From Lingula anatina (lineage: Eukaryota; Brachiopoda; Lingulata; Lingulida; Lingulidae): DNA of 33,327 bases. The notes beneath the pieces are model-generated. The model saw only the letters and a program-made list of their open reading frames with translations, searched no databases and was not told the origin of the DNA. This document shows positions 20,911 through 32,109 of this stretch, piece after piece; position 1 is the first letter of the stretch; each line of letters begins with the position of its first letter. The DNA is taken from the NCBI RefSeq assembly GCF_001039355.2, contig NW_019775925.1, forward strand, positions 131,524 through 164,850, written 5' to 3'. The position numbers and the translations under genes were made by a program.

Positions 20911-22038
20911 GTGATAAAAGTATCATAATAACGACAACGACCTTCTGGAGCTTTCAAACATTTATTTCCCAACTCACTTTTCATACAAATCCGCATGTAT
21001 TTGTACTCTATTTCTCCGCACTGATCACGTGTCTGATTGTATTTCTTTTCATAGTCTGTGGTTTGATTATCAAAATTTCCGTTCTCATGTTGCATACACA
21101 CGACAAAAATTGCAAGACTATTGAAAAATTAACCAATCAAATAAAACTATATCTGACTTTGAACTTTTCCATCTTTTCATACCACTGAAACACTTTTCAC
21201 ACTTATCGACTTTTAAAGAAATTTAACTGCACTCAATAACTCCCTTTCTTTTTACTTATTTGATTCCTCTTAAATTATTACCTGCTATTACTACAAACGT
21301 AAGTTAAGTCATTTACTTCACAACGATGGCATTTGCTGTTGTGGGAGAGCCGTTCAAAGATCACTTATTATACATAAATCAGCACATACGCCGAATTCAT
21401 TAAAGCTTTGCCCCCCCCCCCTTTTTCTACCCTGTTCTTTTGCAGCTCCCGATCCCATATCATTGATGTGAAAATAATCCTAAAATCATGCTTTGAAAAT
21501 TATAAATACAACACAGCTATTATGAAATAAAGCGCATTCCATGTTAGAAAGTTTTCACTGCTAAAATAAATCAAACTAGACCCATTTTTAACTACTAGTA
21601 TCACTGTATATCTGAATAAAATAGTAATAACTAAAATTAGAAGATTTCATTAACAGTTGGCATAAAATATATAAAATAAAGCTATATAACATAATATCAC
21701 ACTTGAATACAATGGTTCGAACAAGTCTGACCGTATACACGTTGCACTAATTACACTTGCACTTTGAAAATCCCTCCTATCTTTAACAACTGTTTTCATA
21801 CAAAACTACTTGTAAATTTAAAAATGGCACTGACGTTATGACTAAATGAATGTTGACCACTTAATAGTCTTCATATATTCAAGAAGTTAATGATTTTGTA
21901 CCTGCTAAGCATCGTCTGAAAATACAGACAAATATATCAGATCTGCTATGTATGTGTGATCTGTGTATGAGACTGACGGAATATATTATTACAAAGTAAA
22001 TAAACTATATATGTATGAGCCCACATCGACACATTAAG
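20911..22038. other. Spacer without recognised gene
   Basis: AT-rich DNA with a C-run at 21411-21421. A minus-strand frame at 20859-21101 starts inside the Harbinger end and shows no domain. Nothing else supported. Confidence 0.45.
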
Positions 22039-22430
22039 AACTAGAAAAGCACTCAGAGAGTGCAGACCTCCACCAAGGCAGCAAAGTCTCCATCCAATGC
22101 CGTTTCACCCCTAAATTTTCTATATTTTCGATTATTGATTATTGATTGATTATTGATCCGGATCACCACCAAAAACTAATCATCTGTTCCTTGGCCCACT
22201 TCTGACAGTTCCTGAAAAATTCATCAAAATCGGTCCATAACTTAGGTTTTTGATTTTTGATTATTGATTGATTATTGACTCGAATCACCACCAAAAACTA
22301 ATCACTTCTAAGTAAACCCATTTCTGACCTACCCTAAAAATTCCATCGAAATTCATCCATAACTTTTTCAGTTATGTTGATCACAAACAAACAAACAGGG
22401 GTGAAAACATAACCTCCTTGGCGGAGGTAG
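22039..22430 (+). repeat. RTE/SINE-like interspersed repeat
   Basis: The ends GCAGACCTCCACCAAGG and CCTTGGCGGAGGTAG are inverted to each other, and a CAAACAAACAAACAGGGG stretch precedes GGTGAAAACATAACCTCC. This pattern is common in RTE-type retroelements and their SINE partners of aquatic animals, to my recollection. Inside, a unit of about 120 bp beginning ATTATTGATTGATTATTGA occurs twice in tandem (about 22135-22258 and 22259-22380). Confidence 0.65.
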
Positions 22431-22983
22431 ACATCGGTCATGTGGTACAATTGAAAAATATTTTTTCGACAGCTCAGAAATTTTTGCCATTTGTATATAA
22501 GGACACGTCCATCCTTCCTTTCCCCGATAAAGAATGACCGATTAATTTCCGAAATGAGAGACAATTCTTCTGCAACATGTGTCCTCGAAATGTGTCATAG
22601 ACATGTAACACTACACCATTTAGTCAGACACATTTTATACCTACAATTATAATCACTAGAAAATTCCAAGGTTGCCTACCACATTTCTTCACTGTACAGT
22701 ATGAACAAGTGACCCGGGGGCTTAGCTTCACTTGTACCTGACGTGTGAGTGCAGATCCGACAGTCAAAAATCTTCAAAATGAAACCAAAAATACATGGAC
22801 ATGTCATGACTTCAATGATCAGCTTTGGTGAGACAACTTAAATTTTTTGGCTTTACTGCACTATTTGTTCTTAAATTAGGCACTCAAAATTACTGACACA
22901 TACGATGGGGTCCCTAAATTAGTGCTGTTTACATTTCAGTAAATTTGACGTTCAGTTCAGATAGGTCGATTTGGGAACCACAT

Positions 22984-25900
22984 TTAGTTGTGTGACAGAA
23001 AGTCAAATTGAGCTTGAACAGTCTCAGCATGCTGTCGGTCTATGGCAAACACTTGAAGATTTGTGCCTCCTACTCTGAAGGTTACATCGATCGGTCGGTT
23101 TTTACCTAGTGTTGTGTCGGGCATTTCAAGACGTAAACAGCCTATCATTTTACAGTTGGGGTCTGTAACGTACTTGACTTCTACATTTTGTGAAATGTAC
23201 ACTGGAATACTAACTTCCTTTTGATCACTTTTGAGTGGATGAAAAACTTTGTGAATTTCTTGTCCACATTCATACGTGTGATTAGCTTTCAGAAAGGTAT
23301 CAAATGTATCTTTACACCATTCTTTACCTTCAACTACACACTTTTTGCCAGGAGAGTGGATTTTTGGGTCAAAATCTGTCCAAACGCCAACACCGTATGT
23401 TGAACGGCTGATGCGCTTCCAAATCATGGACTGATCATGGCCGTATAGTACCGCCCCCAGCATCACCGCTGACCCCGCATCTCTGGGCACACGAATTGCC
23501 GCCACACGCTGCTGAAACTCGCGCTTTACTGCATCTTGAAGAATTCGACATTCTGAGAAACCACCTACCAAAAACATTATGTTTAAATTTTGAAGGGCTT
23601 TGAACAGTTCATACAAGTGGTTAATGATACTTTGAATGGAACTCTCAAACAGCTTTTCAAATACTTCCCTTTTCATCCTAATCTTATCTCCAGCCCATTT
23701 GTATTCTGAGTGCTCAATTGATCTATTCCATTTGCATTTCAGCTCGTAAGGAATGTGGATATTAATCCATTCACCCTCTAGAACATTTGTTGTACGTCTC
23801 TTAGCCAATTCAAAATAATGCTGCAATTCTACACGATCTGCAGGGTGTTCTGTGGCAAATTCTTCGTACGTTTGCTGTCCACAGTACTGATGTAACTTTT
23901 TGATAAAGTTTTCATCTACCCTTGTTCCGCCCCAAGCACCGCCAGATGCCTTGTGTATTTCCGTGAGACGTCCATCACTCTCTATCTGGTGGACTGTCAC
24001 GTCGACCGTGCCTCCTATATAAGAAATATGATGCTTTTCATGAAAAAATGGAAATAAATCCCAAATGTTTTTATTAACACTATATTATCCCAATTTTCAT
24101 TTGTTCACCCGGCCAATTTTCTTTTAGACTTTTATGTGGTTTTTTTTTTTAGGATTCGTTTATCGATCAATGTGCCAGGGTGTATTTTTACCAAATACTA
24201 TTGAGCACGTTTGCATATATTTTGTTCTTAAAATATTTGTTTAATTACCTCCTATGTCCAGTGTCATGTACTTAGTTCCTGGTTGGGATGCGTTGATTTG
24301 GTTGCTGGCATCTTCGTTCCTATCAACGGGTAGAATGCGGCAATACAGGGACGCGGCTTCTGGCTCCAGGGCCAACATGAGGTGATTCTTTTTTATTCCT
24401 GCCTGAACAAACATGTATCACATCAATAAATATAATTTATTGGTCACAGTAAAATGATCTATGTGGGATGAGATTATCAGTGTTGATAAGCTTCCCACGG
24501 AGCTTGGCTCTTATAATATAAGCTCCAGATATTTCTTACCTAATTTCAGTCAGGATGTCTTCTCTTTGTTGTTTACACTTAAACTTAATTACTTTCAAGC
24601 GGCACTAATGAGACAGAATTATGGGGTGTAAACTGATTGGACGGTGCCATTTGGATCAGTCAATCAGAGTATGAGTTCAGTTACACAGAGGAGAGGGGGG
24701 CTCTCTCTCACTTCCTCAGAGTTGTGAAAGAGTACACTCTATGATAAAGGAAGAAATGATCACAAAAAATCCCTCTAAGCTCACGAAGTCAAAGGTAGGT
24801 GAATCAGTTCCTACGTCCAAATAGATTAAACATCTGCTTGTAGGTAGAAATTTAAGGGTGCATTCCCATAGGTTTTAGATCGATCTATCCCCGTGCGGAG
24901 TCTCATTAGATTACTGTCAGATAATCCGGCTTAAATGTCCGTCCCGCCTACTACAAGCTGTAAGGGGGGAATTAACTTTCGTGCCCGCTCGGCCGACAGC
25001 TATTTAACGTGAACCCCCGGGGAGTTAGGTCGATCTAGTTGGATTGATCCAATCTCTGGGAATGGGGTCTATTTAAGCTACATGTACCTCTACCGCCGCT
25101 TCCGTCATAAATTGTTTTGCAGCATCATTCCAAATTGCCGGGACAGTGATAACCCAATTTATATCATCCATGGTGATGGTAGCTACTTCATTTTTAACCG
25201 ATTCCATCAGGTGCCTCTTAAAGTAGCCTATTGACTTTGAAAACACGTCCAAAGCCTTATGATGTACCCCACAGGCCGATTCTAACATGGTCTCACGACT
25301 AAGATTCTGAAACAAATATCAAGCACTTACAAGGTGATGCAGAGCATATCTCTACATAGGGTGAAAAAGCACGAAATCCCTGGCATTTGTGTGTGTCTAT
25401 CTGTTGGATAACTTTAAGTGTGGGTTGGAATCTCAGTATTAATGAAATCTAGTTTACAGGTTTATTAGTTATTATACATCTGGTTAACATCTAAAATAGT
25501 ACCTTATTGAAAGGGTGAATAAGTTTTGAAGCTTTAAAGGTTTACCAAGATTCTTTACCCATATGTTTTTGTTGGATTTTTATCTGAACGAAGTTTTTTA
25601 AAATCACCGACGTTCAAACATTTATCAATTATTCTTATCTATTTACACTTGACAGACAGACGATTCTCTTAGAGGCACTTTTGTTTAATATAATCTGGGA
25701 ACCGGAACATGTATCGATTTTTTAGTAAATGTCTACCGAAGGCCAATTCTGCCCAAAAATATCCAACTTACGAGTAGATAAAGAAAGTATTGGCCATAAA
25801 ACGAAGTCATGTCTTTCCTGTTATGAATGAGGTGCAATATTCCATTTCATTGGGGTACTACCAAATCTTTTGTGAAAGTAGACAATAGTTTTGGTTCAGA

Positions 25901-26307
25901 TGTTATGGCCACTTTTGGGCTATATACGGGCCATACGTGTAGGAGTATTTTAAAGTCAATTGAATATAATATGTATAATTTCAACTTACTTTTACGTAAT
26001 AAAGATTCATCTTGAATTGTCGAAACAGGAGCCAATTGTGTGATTCTTTCTCAATCACTAGATCTGCGTATGTTTCCTCTGCCTCGTTGCCAAAGTATAC
26101 GCTTTGATCATCTGTGCGTGAACGGTGGAACAGGATAGCTGTGGGTACTTTGTAAAAATTGGCTCCATGGCTTGTTCGCGTAAGTTTGTTCACGTTAATC
26201 TTTAAGGGGTCAAGGGCATATTCATAGTTAAATGAATATGCATAACCAGAATATGTCGTACCGAAGTCTATGCCTACAACCAACAAGCATTGCTCTGTGC
26301 TACTCAT
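22984..26307 (-). CDS. HSPA12-like heat shock protein 70 family protein, four coding exons
   Basis: Exons on the minus strand are 26307-25990, 25306-25088, 24402-24249 and 24014-22984; joined they give 573 residues with consistent phases and GT/AG borders. The ATP-binding (actin/HSP70) fold is visible: phosphate-1 loop GIDFGTTYSGYAYSF (residues 12-26), WVITVPAIWNDAAKQFM (about 157-173), LALEPEAASLY (about 189-199), phosphate-2 loop LDIGGGTVDVTVH (about 227-239, spanning the exon 3/4 junction) and the adenosine motif FLVGGFSE (about 378-385). The GYAYSF variant and the Trp-rich second part mark the HSPA12 branch, which lacks the standard peptide-binding C-terminus of HSP70. Members are cytosolic ATPase-type proteins; the substrate is unknown. 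The start codon lies 8 bp after an acceptor (TTTTAG, exon border 26315), so an upstream non-coding exon is likely. No disabling change is seen. Confidence 0.92.
24855..25070. mobile_element. Possible MITE inside HSPA12-like intron 2
   Basis: GCATTCCCATAGG at the left and TCTGGGAATGGGG at the right are roughly inverted and each lies next to a copy of TCGATCTA. The enclosed stretch is more GC-rich than the rest of the intron. Ends and target duplication are not clear. Confidence 0.35.
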
Positions 26308-26520
26308 GGTTCCACCTAAAAGTAAAATACTTATGCATTATTTTAATAATATTACTTATAATAATTAATGATGTTCAAGTGAATATTGCAGAGTATATGT
26401 ATAATAAAAATGTTTCCATACGTCATGCTCTATAATTAGAAAACTACCCGTCCAAAGAACGCGTAGGTCTCTGAAATAAATCGGGAAATGAATTGGTATA
26501 ATGCACTGTTTTTAAAGGTA

Positions 26521-26523
26521 AAG

Positions 26524-26585
<62 letters not shown>

Positions 26586-26612
26586 ATTTATGACGAGAGA
26601 GAGAGAGAGAGG
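26521..26612. repeat. TA microsatellite followed by GA repeat
   Basis: About 60 bases of alternating TA (26523-26583) followed by a GA run (about 26594-26611). It separates the THAP exon from the first coding exon of the HSPA12-like gene. Confidence 0.9.
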
Positions 26613-26651
26613 TTAAGATATTCTGTAAATGTCCCGAACTAGAGGAGAGTG

Positions 26652-26885
26652 TTATAAACCCAAATACGATTTATTCCCTCCTTCAAAATGAGCACTACAC
26701 ACACGGTGATGCTTGGCGGGCTCGAACTTACTAAATTTGCCTTCATTTCCCGCTCGTCCAATATTGTCAATCCTTATACCTCTCTTTTTTGGGTCCTTGG
26801 GAAAAGCATAAAATGAAAAATTTCGATCTCGCTCCGTATTATTGAAACAAACAGGCACAAAACACATAAAACTGCCGAGAGGCAT
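26652..26885 (-). CDS. THAP-domain (C2CH zinc finger) exon or small protein
   Basis: The ATG at 26885 starts 77 codons that cover nearly a whole THAP domain, a zinc-dependent DNA-binding module. Cys8 and Cys13 (CFVPVC) and Cys63/His66 (VCSAHF) are the expected C2CH ligands; the FPKDP motif is at residues 28-32 and FEPAKHHRVC gives the conserved Pro region. The usual Trp in the middle appears replaced (RGIRIDNIGRAG), which may weaken folding. The frame ends 11 residues after the last ligand, so it is either one exon of a longer gene with a donor near 26655-26680 or a fragment. It lies on the same strand as, and about 340 bp upstream of, the first visible HSPA12-like exon. A broken copy lies at 76-303. 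Confidence 0.7.
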   Translation of the reverse strand: MPLGSFMCFVPVCFNNTERDRNFSFYAFPKDPKKRGIRIDNIGRAGNEGKFSKFEPAKHHRVCSAHFEGGNKSYLGL

Positions 26886-26933
26886 TTTATTTCTGTGTAC
26901 AGAAATGGCGGCAACGCAAGATGGGTCCCACTT

Positions 26934-26951
26934 TACCCACAATGCATTGCG
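26934..26951 (+). promoter_or_regulatory. Staf/ZNF143-type binding site upstream of the THAP exon
   Basis: TACCCACAATGCATTGCG fits the Staf/ZNF143 consensus YWCCCRNMATSCMYYRCR at all 18 positions. It sits 48 bp before the ATG at 26885 and points against the gene, exactly as in the copy at 118-135. ZNF143-type sites mark TATA-less promoters in animals, so transcription probably starts nearby. Confidence 0.6.
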
Positions 26952-27134
26952 CTCAATATCGAAAACGAGACGAATAATGCAAGTCGTATATAAACTAAAC
27001 ACATCTTGGCAATAACCCGTAGACAGTTAGCCTGCAGAGTGGTTTAGTTATTTTGATCAACATTATTGTTTATATTTTATTAATATCAAACAATTTTACT
27101 GTTTGCAGCTATACCTGTTTGGAACCTGTACTCT

Positions 27135-27424
27135 CCCGCACAAAAATGCAGTAGTATCGAAGTAGCAAAGAAGCATTAACGCAGTAGTGGTGTGGAGCAT
27201 ACCTGTATTTGCAGTAGAAATGCAGTATACCCTACTGCAATTCTACTTCAAAAATTACATAGGGTTGTACAGAGGAGGAGCATTAATGCAGTAGATTAGC
27301 AGCATGATAGAAGCATGTTTCAAATATGCTAATTAGCTCCCAATGCGAAGCAGATTTGAAGCATATTTGCAGTATGATTGCAGTAGTCTACTGTGCTGGA
27401 GCATCTACTGCGTTTTCGTGCGGG
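27135..27424 (-). mobile_element. CAGTAG-rich MITE, copy 3
   Basis: A clean 290-bp copy with terminal inverted repeats CCCGCACAAAAATGCAGTAG and, inverted, CCCGCACGAAAACGCAGTAG. CT on both sides could be a short target duplication. Orientation is opposite to copies 1 and 2. Confidence 0.85.
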
Positions 27425-28204
27425 CTGCGCCATATAATAGCAATGGTGCAAAGTAGTGATATTGTAAAATCCTGCAATAAAATTTTCGTCAAGTATCAAA
27501 TTTTATTAGATGGTTGAATACAACATCAGTAATAGAACAGTAATAGAATTCAGTATAATGATACTGATTTGTTGTAAAGACATGTGACCGTATATGCTCG
27601 GAATTTTGTCGGAGAGGGGAATTTCTCGATTTTGTTCACTGCCCTGTGAAGCCATATTTTGTGGCCTGAGATGCCGTATCCGTTACTTCGTGACCTAACC
27701 TGTCAAAAGCATGTCTGGGCGCTCTTTTCATCTTTCGATTCTTCCACATTAATCAAGATACGGAGTATCAATAACAAGTGCCCGGGGGGGGGGGAACATG
27801 AAGGGAATAAATAATTATAAGTAGTATCCTTGCGACACAAGGTTACTCTGCAATTTATATCTTTCAATTTATGCTGTGAAATAATAGCCAGCTAGTCCGT
27901 TGATCTCACGAATCAACCAAATGACCGTTAGTTGAGTTGCTTTACTGCAAGTAATTAGTCCCCTCCCCTCCCCCGAACCTCATACTGGCAGGTTTCCAAA
28001 TGAAGACTATACCGCAGAAAAAGTTTGGGGCCCAAAAGAGAGTCAGCCAAGGACACGTTTGGGGAACACGTTTGAACACGTCATGATGGACATTTACAGG
28101 TGTAGGACCAGAACAGAGCCTCTTGTAAACAGTTTAGAACCAAGGGACCGAACTTGATTTGAGGACCACAAGAGAGGCTTAACAAACGTTCTGTAAAAAG
28201 TATC
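27425..28204. other. Spacer without recognised gene
   Basis: Includes a G-run at 27784-27794 and C-rich DNA near 27960-27975. No exon or repeat that I can support. Confidence 0.4.
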
Positions 28205-28620
28205 CATATGTTGGCAACATCTGCATAGAAGAAATTGAAATTTTGCATGCAAGCGGTCGGTTTTGCAGTGCGTAAAATAAATTAAGCAGTGTTTTACAAA
28301 AATGTTTTTTTGTGCCAGCATGGTGCAAAATAGACAGACATTGTCAGACAGACTAGTGTGTCACATGCTACGGTCCGCACAGAATTACAGAGTTATGAGT
28401 TAGTTACAGACTGATGCACCTACACGGATGCCACACCCAATGAATTGAAATATACTACCGGGGTACAGGACGCACTGTCCTTCCGGATACGCCACTGCAA
28501 CTAAACAATAACACAGTATCCACCCAGACCGTTTAGAATGAGGGACAAAATGCCACCAGAGTGCGTTTTCAAGGCCCTTAGCAAACACCAAACTTTAGCA
28601 GGTTAGAATACAATTTAATA
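28205..28620 (+). pseudogene. Second Tc1-like transposase fossil, N-terminal part only
   Basis: This stretch is the reverse-orientation relative of about 17290-17700. In the plus frames a decayed helix-turn-helix can be read (VFLCQHGAK, stop, TDIVRQTSVSHATVRTEL), followed by GVQDALSFRIRHCN, which parallels the first fossil. The catalytic half is missing. Minus-strand frames at 28094-28321 and 28400-28591 are shadows of it. No terminal repeats are recognised around it. Confidence 0.65.
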
Positions 28621-30027
28621 TATGGCATACATATGGATTTATTATTACCATTATTTAAATGTTATTAATTGCTGAAGGGCACAAAAACATGTTTTTTAAT
28701 GGAAGAGGGGGTGTTTGACACAGTATCTTGTCGTGAGGTAGTAACCTAGAAAGTTTTAGGTCTTAACATTAAAAAAAACATAAAGGCCTTGCTGAGTGTG
28801 GGTTGAAGTTTCTTTTAGTGTGCTGTTGTTACTGGACAATGGTGCCATTAATTACAATACACAGACTTCTCTTAAATTAAACCTCTGCAATTAAAGATAT
28901 TCTTGAATATAAAAGCCTTTATAATTCTACAATGTTGTGCAAGGACTTACATATTTTTTCCAAAAAATTCTTGAGCACCGTGCAGCTACATAAGCAGCTG
29001 GCCAGCCTCTTAGATACATAGTTTGTAAAACTCTGCACATGGATTTTTGTTATATTTACCAATATGAAATGTGGAGACAAGTAGTGTTTTTGAGTGATAT
29101 GCACTGTAACACACCTGAGAATTTAACTGCACCCAGTCTAACAATACAGAGCACAGGTAACTGCACAATCATGACACAGTGTAGTGTGGCATGTGATTGT
29201 AGTAAGTGATACGGTACACACGGGCTGAACAGCATACCTTTTTGCCGTGGATTTCTGTCATCATTTAGCAAATTACATAAATACATATATTTCTCCAATT
29301 CTCTAACATATAATTTCCTGTCAATATTGACATCGATTTAAAAAACCTACGACGTATTTTTTTTACTGAAACAACGCGTGGGAATCTTTAAAATCTGCAA
29401 GCTTCGAGTGGAAATCCATTGTTTACATTGTCTATCAGGTGTAGATCAAATGATCACGTGACCCCCTCTCCGTTGCTTTGGTTTGGATTAAAGGGTCGAA
29501 CGGCACGGCTATTCATTTTGATATTTCGACATAATACTATCGCGATTATCTATATGTTGGCGCATCTTCATTTATTGTGGGCATACCTAACTATTTATCT
29601 TCGTGCACAGTGAAAATTGTCGGGCCCTATGATTCTTTAAGGAAAGAGCTTTTCTAGACGCCTTTTCCTCTTTCAGGTGGGGGCCAACAAGGGCATCATA
29701 CGGTAAAATTGAATACGGATTTCCGTGTGATGTTGACGTAGCAATTTAGTATTGACGGACTACGACGGATTATGTTTACAATACATTAAGTAAAGGTGCA
29801 CTGTCTGTCATTTTTCGACATGACCATTGTATGCCTTTAAGTCCACGCTGTAGTAGAATTATAAGTAGAACAAAACGCGCTGATCACAATCGCAATGTTT
29901 TAAGCAGCAGATTTGTAGCAGGGTAGAGATGACACAAACTTAGTTGTAGAAAAGCATCTAGCATATAGTTTTCAAAACCAGGCTGTTGTATTCCCACTTC
30001 GCTGTGACGTATATATAAATTAGAAGA
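28621..30027. other. Spacer without recognised gene
   Basis: AT-rich DNA, several short frames without domains on both strands. Nothing supported. Confidence 0.45.
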
Positions 30028-30284
30028 CTGCTCCCGTAATTGATGCTACTTCGATCGAAAATGCTGTACTAGCAGCAGAAACGTGGTATTAATGTACTAC
30101 TTCGGTGAAGCATTATGTCTCATTTCTAACTGAGATTTTGTGAAGCATGATTACAGTATAATTCTACTCTGGGGAGTATATATATATACACCTCACCCAT
30201 ACCTTAAATCGAAGTAGATTTGAGGTATGGTTTCAGTGTGATTGCAGTAGGTCTACTGTGCTGGAGTATCTACTGCGTTTTCAT
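30028..30284 (-). mobile_element. CAGTAG-rich MITE, copy 5, strongly diverged
   Basis: The right end (TGATTGCAGTAGGTCTACTG, then GGAGTATCTACTGCGTTTTC) matches the family well, while the left part (GATGCTACTTCGATCGAAAATG and on) is only loosely similar and the terminus is lost. It appears older than the other copies or a sister subfamily. Same orientation as copies 3 and 4. Confidence 0.55.
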
Positions 30285-30638
30285 GGAGGATATACACAGA
30301 CCTTTATTTAAAGACTTCCGATCAAAAAAGTCGAACTACGTAAAAATTAAGAATACTCTCTGTTTTTTAACAATGCTGCCAATTCATCAAAAACTGGAAA
30401 TTCTTCACCGAACGTGCAGTCACTGATACCGTGGTGGTGATTTATTCTACAGTATATCACGTCACTGAAGTAGAACGTACGTATGGGGTACATGCACATC
30501 AATCTGCCAGGTAGATGGGTCCATCGGTACCAATCACACATAATCTGACTTCTGACAAAAGGACCTTTCCCATGGTACCAATGAACCTTGGTCACCCGAT
30601 TAGTACCAACGAAGCAAATTTTAGGGGCCTGTAGAGCC

Positions 30639-30764
30639 GCATTTTGCAACCGACCGCATTTTGCAATTGGTTGCAAAATACGTTCAGTTGCAAAATGCGG
30701 TCCTACTAAGTAGAGCCGCATTTTGCAACTGAACGCATTTTGCAACTGCAACGCATTTTGCAAC
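30639..30764. repeat. Seven copies of a 12-base motif in mixed orientation
   Basis: GCATTTTGCAAC or a one-base variant occurs at 30639, 30656, 30718, 30735 and 30753 in direct orientation, and inverted at 30670 and 30687. The first and fifth copies share the leading GTAGAGCC. The two halves can pair into a hairpin. It does not look like a microsatellite because spacing varies from 5 to 19 bases. Confidence 0.8.
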
Positions 30765-30784
30765 CAGATTTGTTTTCTAAGTCC

Positions 30785-31400
30785 CTGTAATAGTTTGAAG
30801 TACGAAACAGGTAGAATTGGAGTGGGGACGGGTTTGCTTCGACTATGTACGTTGAAACTGGTCAGGTTGCCTCTGGGGCGGGGAAAATATATAATGTATT
30901 TCTCATTGGAATTTTCTAAACCATTTGAGTTAAGAAGTTGAAACGCCATGGAATAATGAAGATATTGTTAGGTATGTACATGGGAACTTTTAATTTATTT
31001 GTAAATTGGGGGTGTGGCCGTTCCTAGGGGTGGTTGATTGTAATTTTTACATTGTATTCTCTGTTATTTACCCTTATATCTTTAGAAATATGAAATAAAA
31101 GTGTTGGGGATTACTACACTATCGTAAGAAATGTGCGTGGGCACTTCATATTTTTTGTGACTTAGGGTGTGTTTGTCCCTGGGGGTGGTTGAGATCGTTA
31201 GAGATGTGCTTAGGCACATCGGAATTTTTGGTGACTTGGGGATGGTTAAGTGTAATATTTTCACCGTAATTTCTTTCATCTCCTTCTAGACCATTCGAGT
31301 TAGGAATAGCTAGTCTTTGGTGCATGGGTACGGGGGGATTTTAGTGTGACTTCGGGTGTGACTGTCCCTGAGGGGGATGGGGTGATTGGTGGCATGTCAG
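30785..31400 (+). repeat. Array of diverged repeats, forward orientation
   Basis: Units contain a series of phrases: GTGCGTGGGCACTT, GTGACTTAGGGTGTG, GTCCCTGGGGGTGGTTGA, ATTTCT..CATCTCC, and ACCATTYGAGTTARGAA. The GGTGGTTGA phrase recurs around 31030, 31183 and 31245, with a weaker version near 31370. The same units run in the opposite direction at 32110-32590. No coding meaning is apparent. Confidence 0.65.
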
Positions 31401-31438
31401 ACAATTAAGCTGATTCCACTGATTGCACTTAAGTGAGG

Positions 31439-31724
31439 CCGCACAAAAATGCAGTAGTATCGAAGTAGCAAAGAAGCATTAACGCAGTAGTGGTGTGGAG
31501 CATATTTGCAGGAGAAATGCAGCATAGCCTACTGCAATTCTACTCCAAAAAGTACATAGGTTTGTACAGAGAGGAGCATTGATGCAGTAGATTAGCAGCA
31601 TGATAGAAGCATGTTTCAAATATGCTAATTAATTAGCTCCCAAATCGAAGCAGATTTGAAGCATGTTTGCAGTATGATTGCAGTAGTCTACTGCGCTGGA
31701 GTATCTACTGCGTTTTCTTGCGGG
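31439..31724 (-). mobile_element. CAGTAG-rich MITE, copy 4
   Basis: A nearly complete copy from CCGCACAAAAATGCAGTAG to CTACTGCGTTTTCTTGCGGG, very similar to copy 3. It lies between the two opposed repeat arrays. Confidence 0.85.
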
Positions 31725-32109
31725 AGATCCCCTGCAGAGTTGGACCGACCCAGCTAGTAGGATGTGTGAATCTGAAAGCGGTCTTCGAGTTAAGAAGGAA
31801 GGGGGATGCAATGAAAGCAGTAGACAGCACTTAATAACAGGCATTCAGCGATAGAGACCATGCTTGAATGTAGGTCAAGTTAATTAAAAACCCGTGCTAG
31901 ATCCCGTACTTTCAGGAATCCTTGTGCATGCATGGCCTCTGTATAGCGACACACATACCAATTACATGTTTGTTTTGTATTTAAGACACAACGGCTAGTT
32001 GAACGCCAGGATTTCTGAGTGTGTAGGGCCTTGAATGAGTTTTCAATTGTATTCCTTGACCTATATTCATGCCTACAGCCGCTGTAAGTCCGTTTAGTGC
32101 TTTGTGCGC
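31725..32109. other. Spacer between MITE copy 4 and the reverse array
   Basis: No gene or repeat recognised. Confidence 0.4.

Noticed and set aside
30347-30949. 200-codon minus-strand frame
   Set aside because: It runs through the 12-mer motif array, which yields a repetitive LQNA-type peptide, and has no recognisable domain; likely chance.
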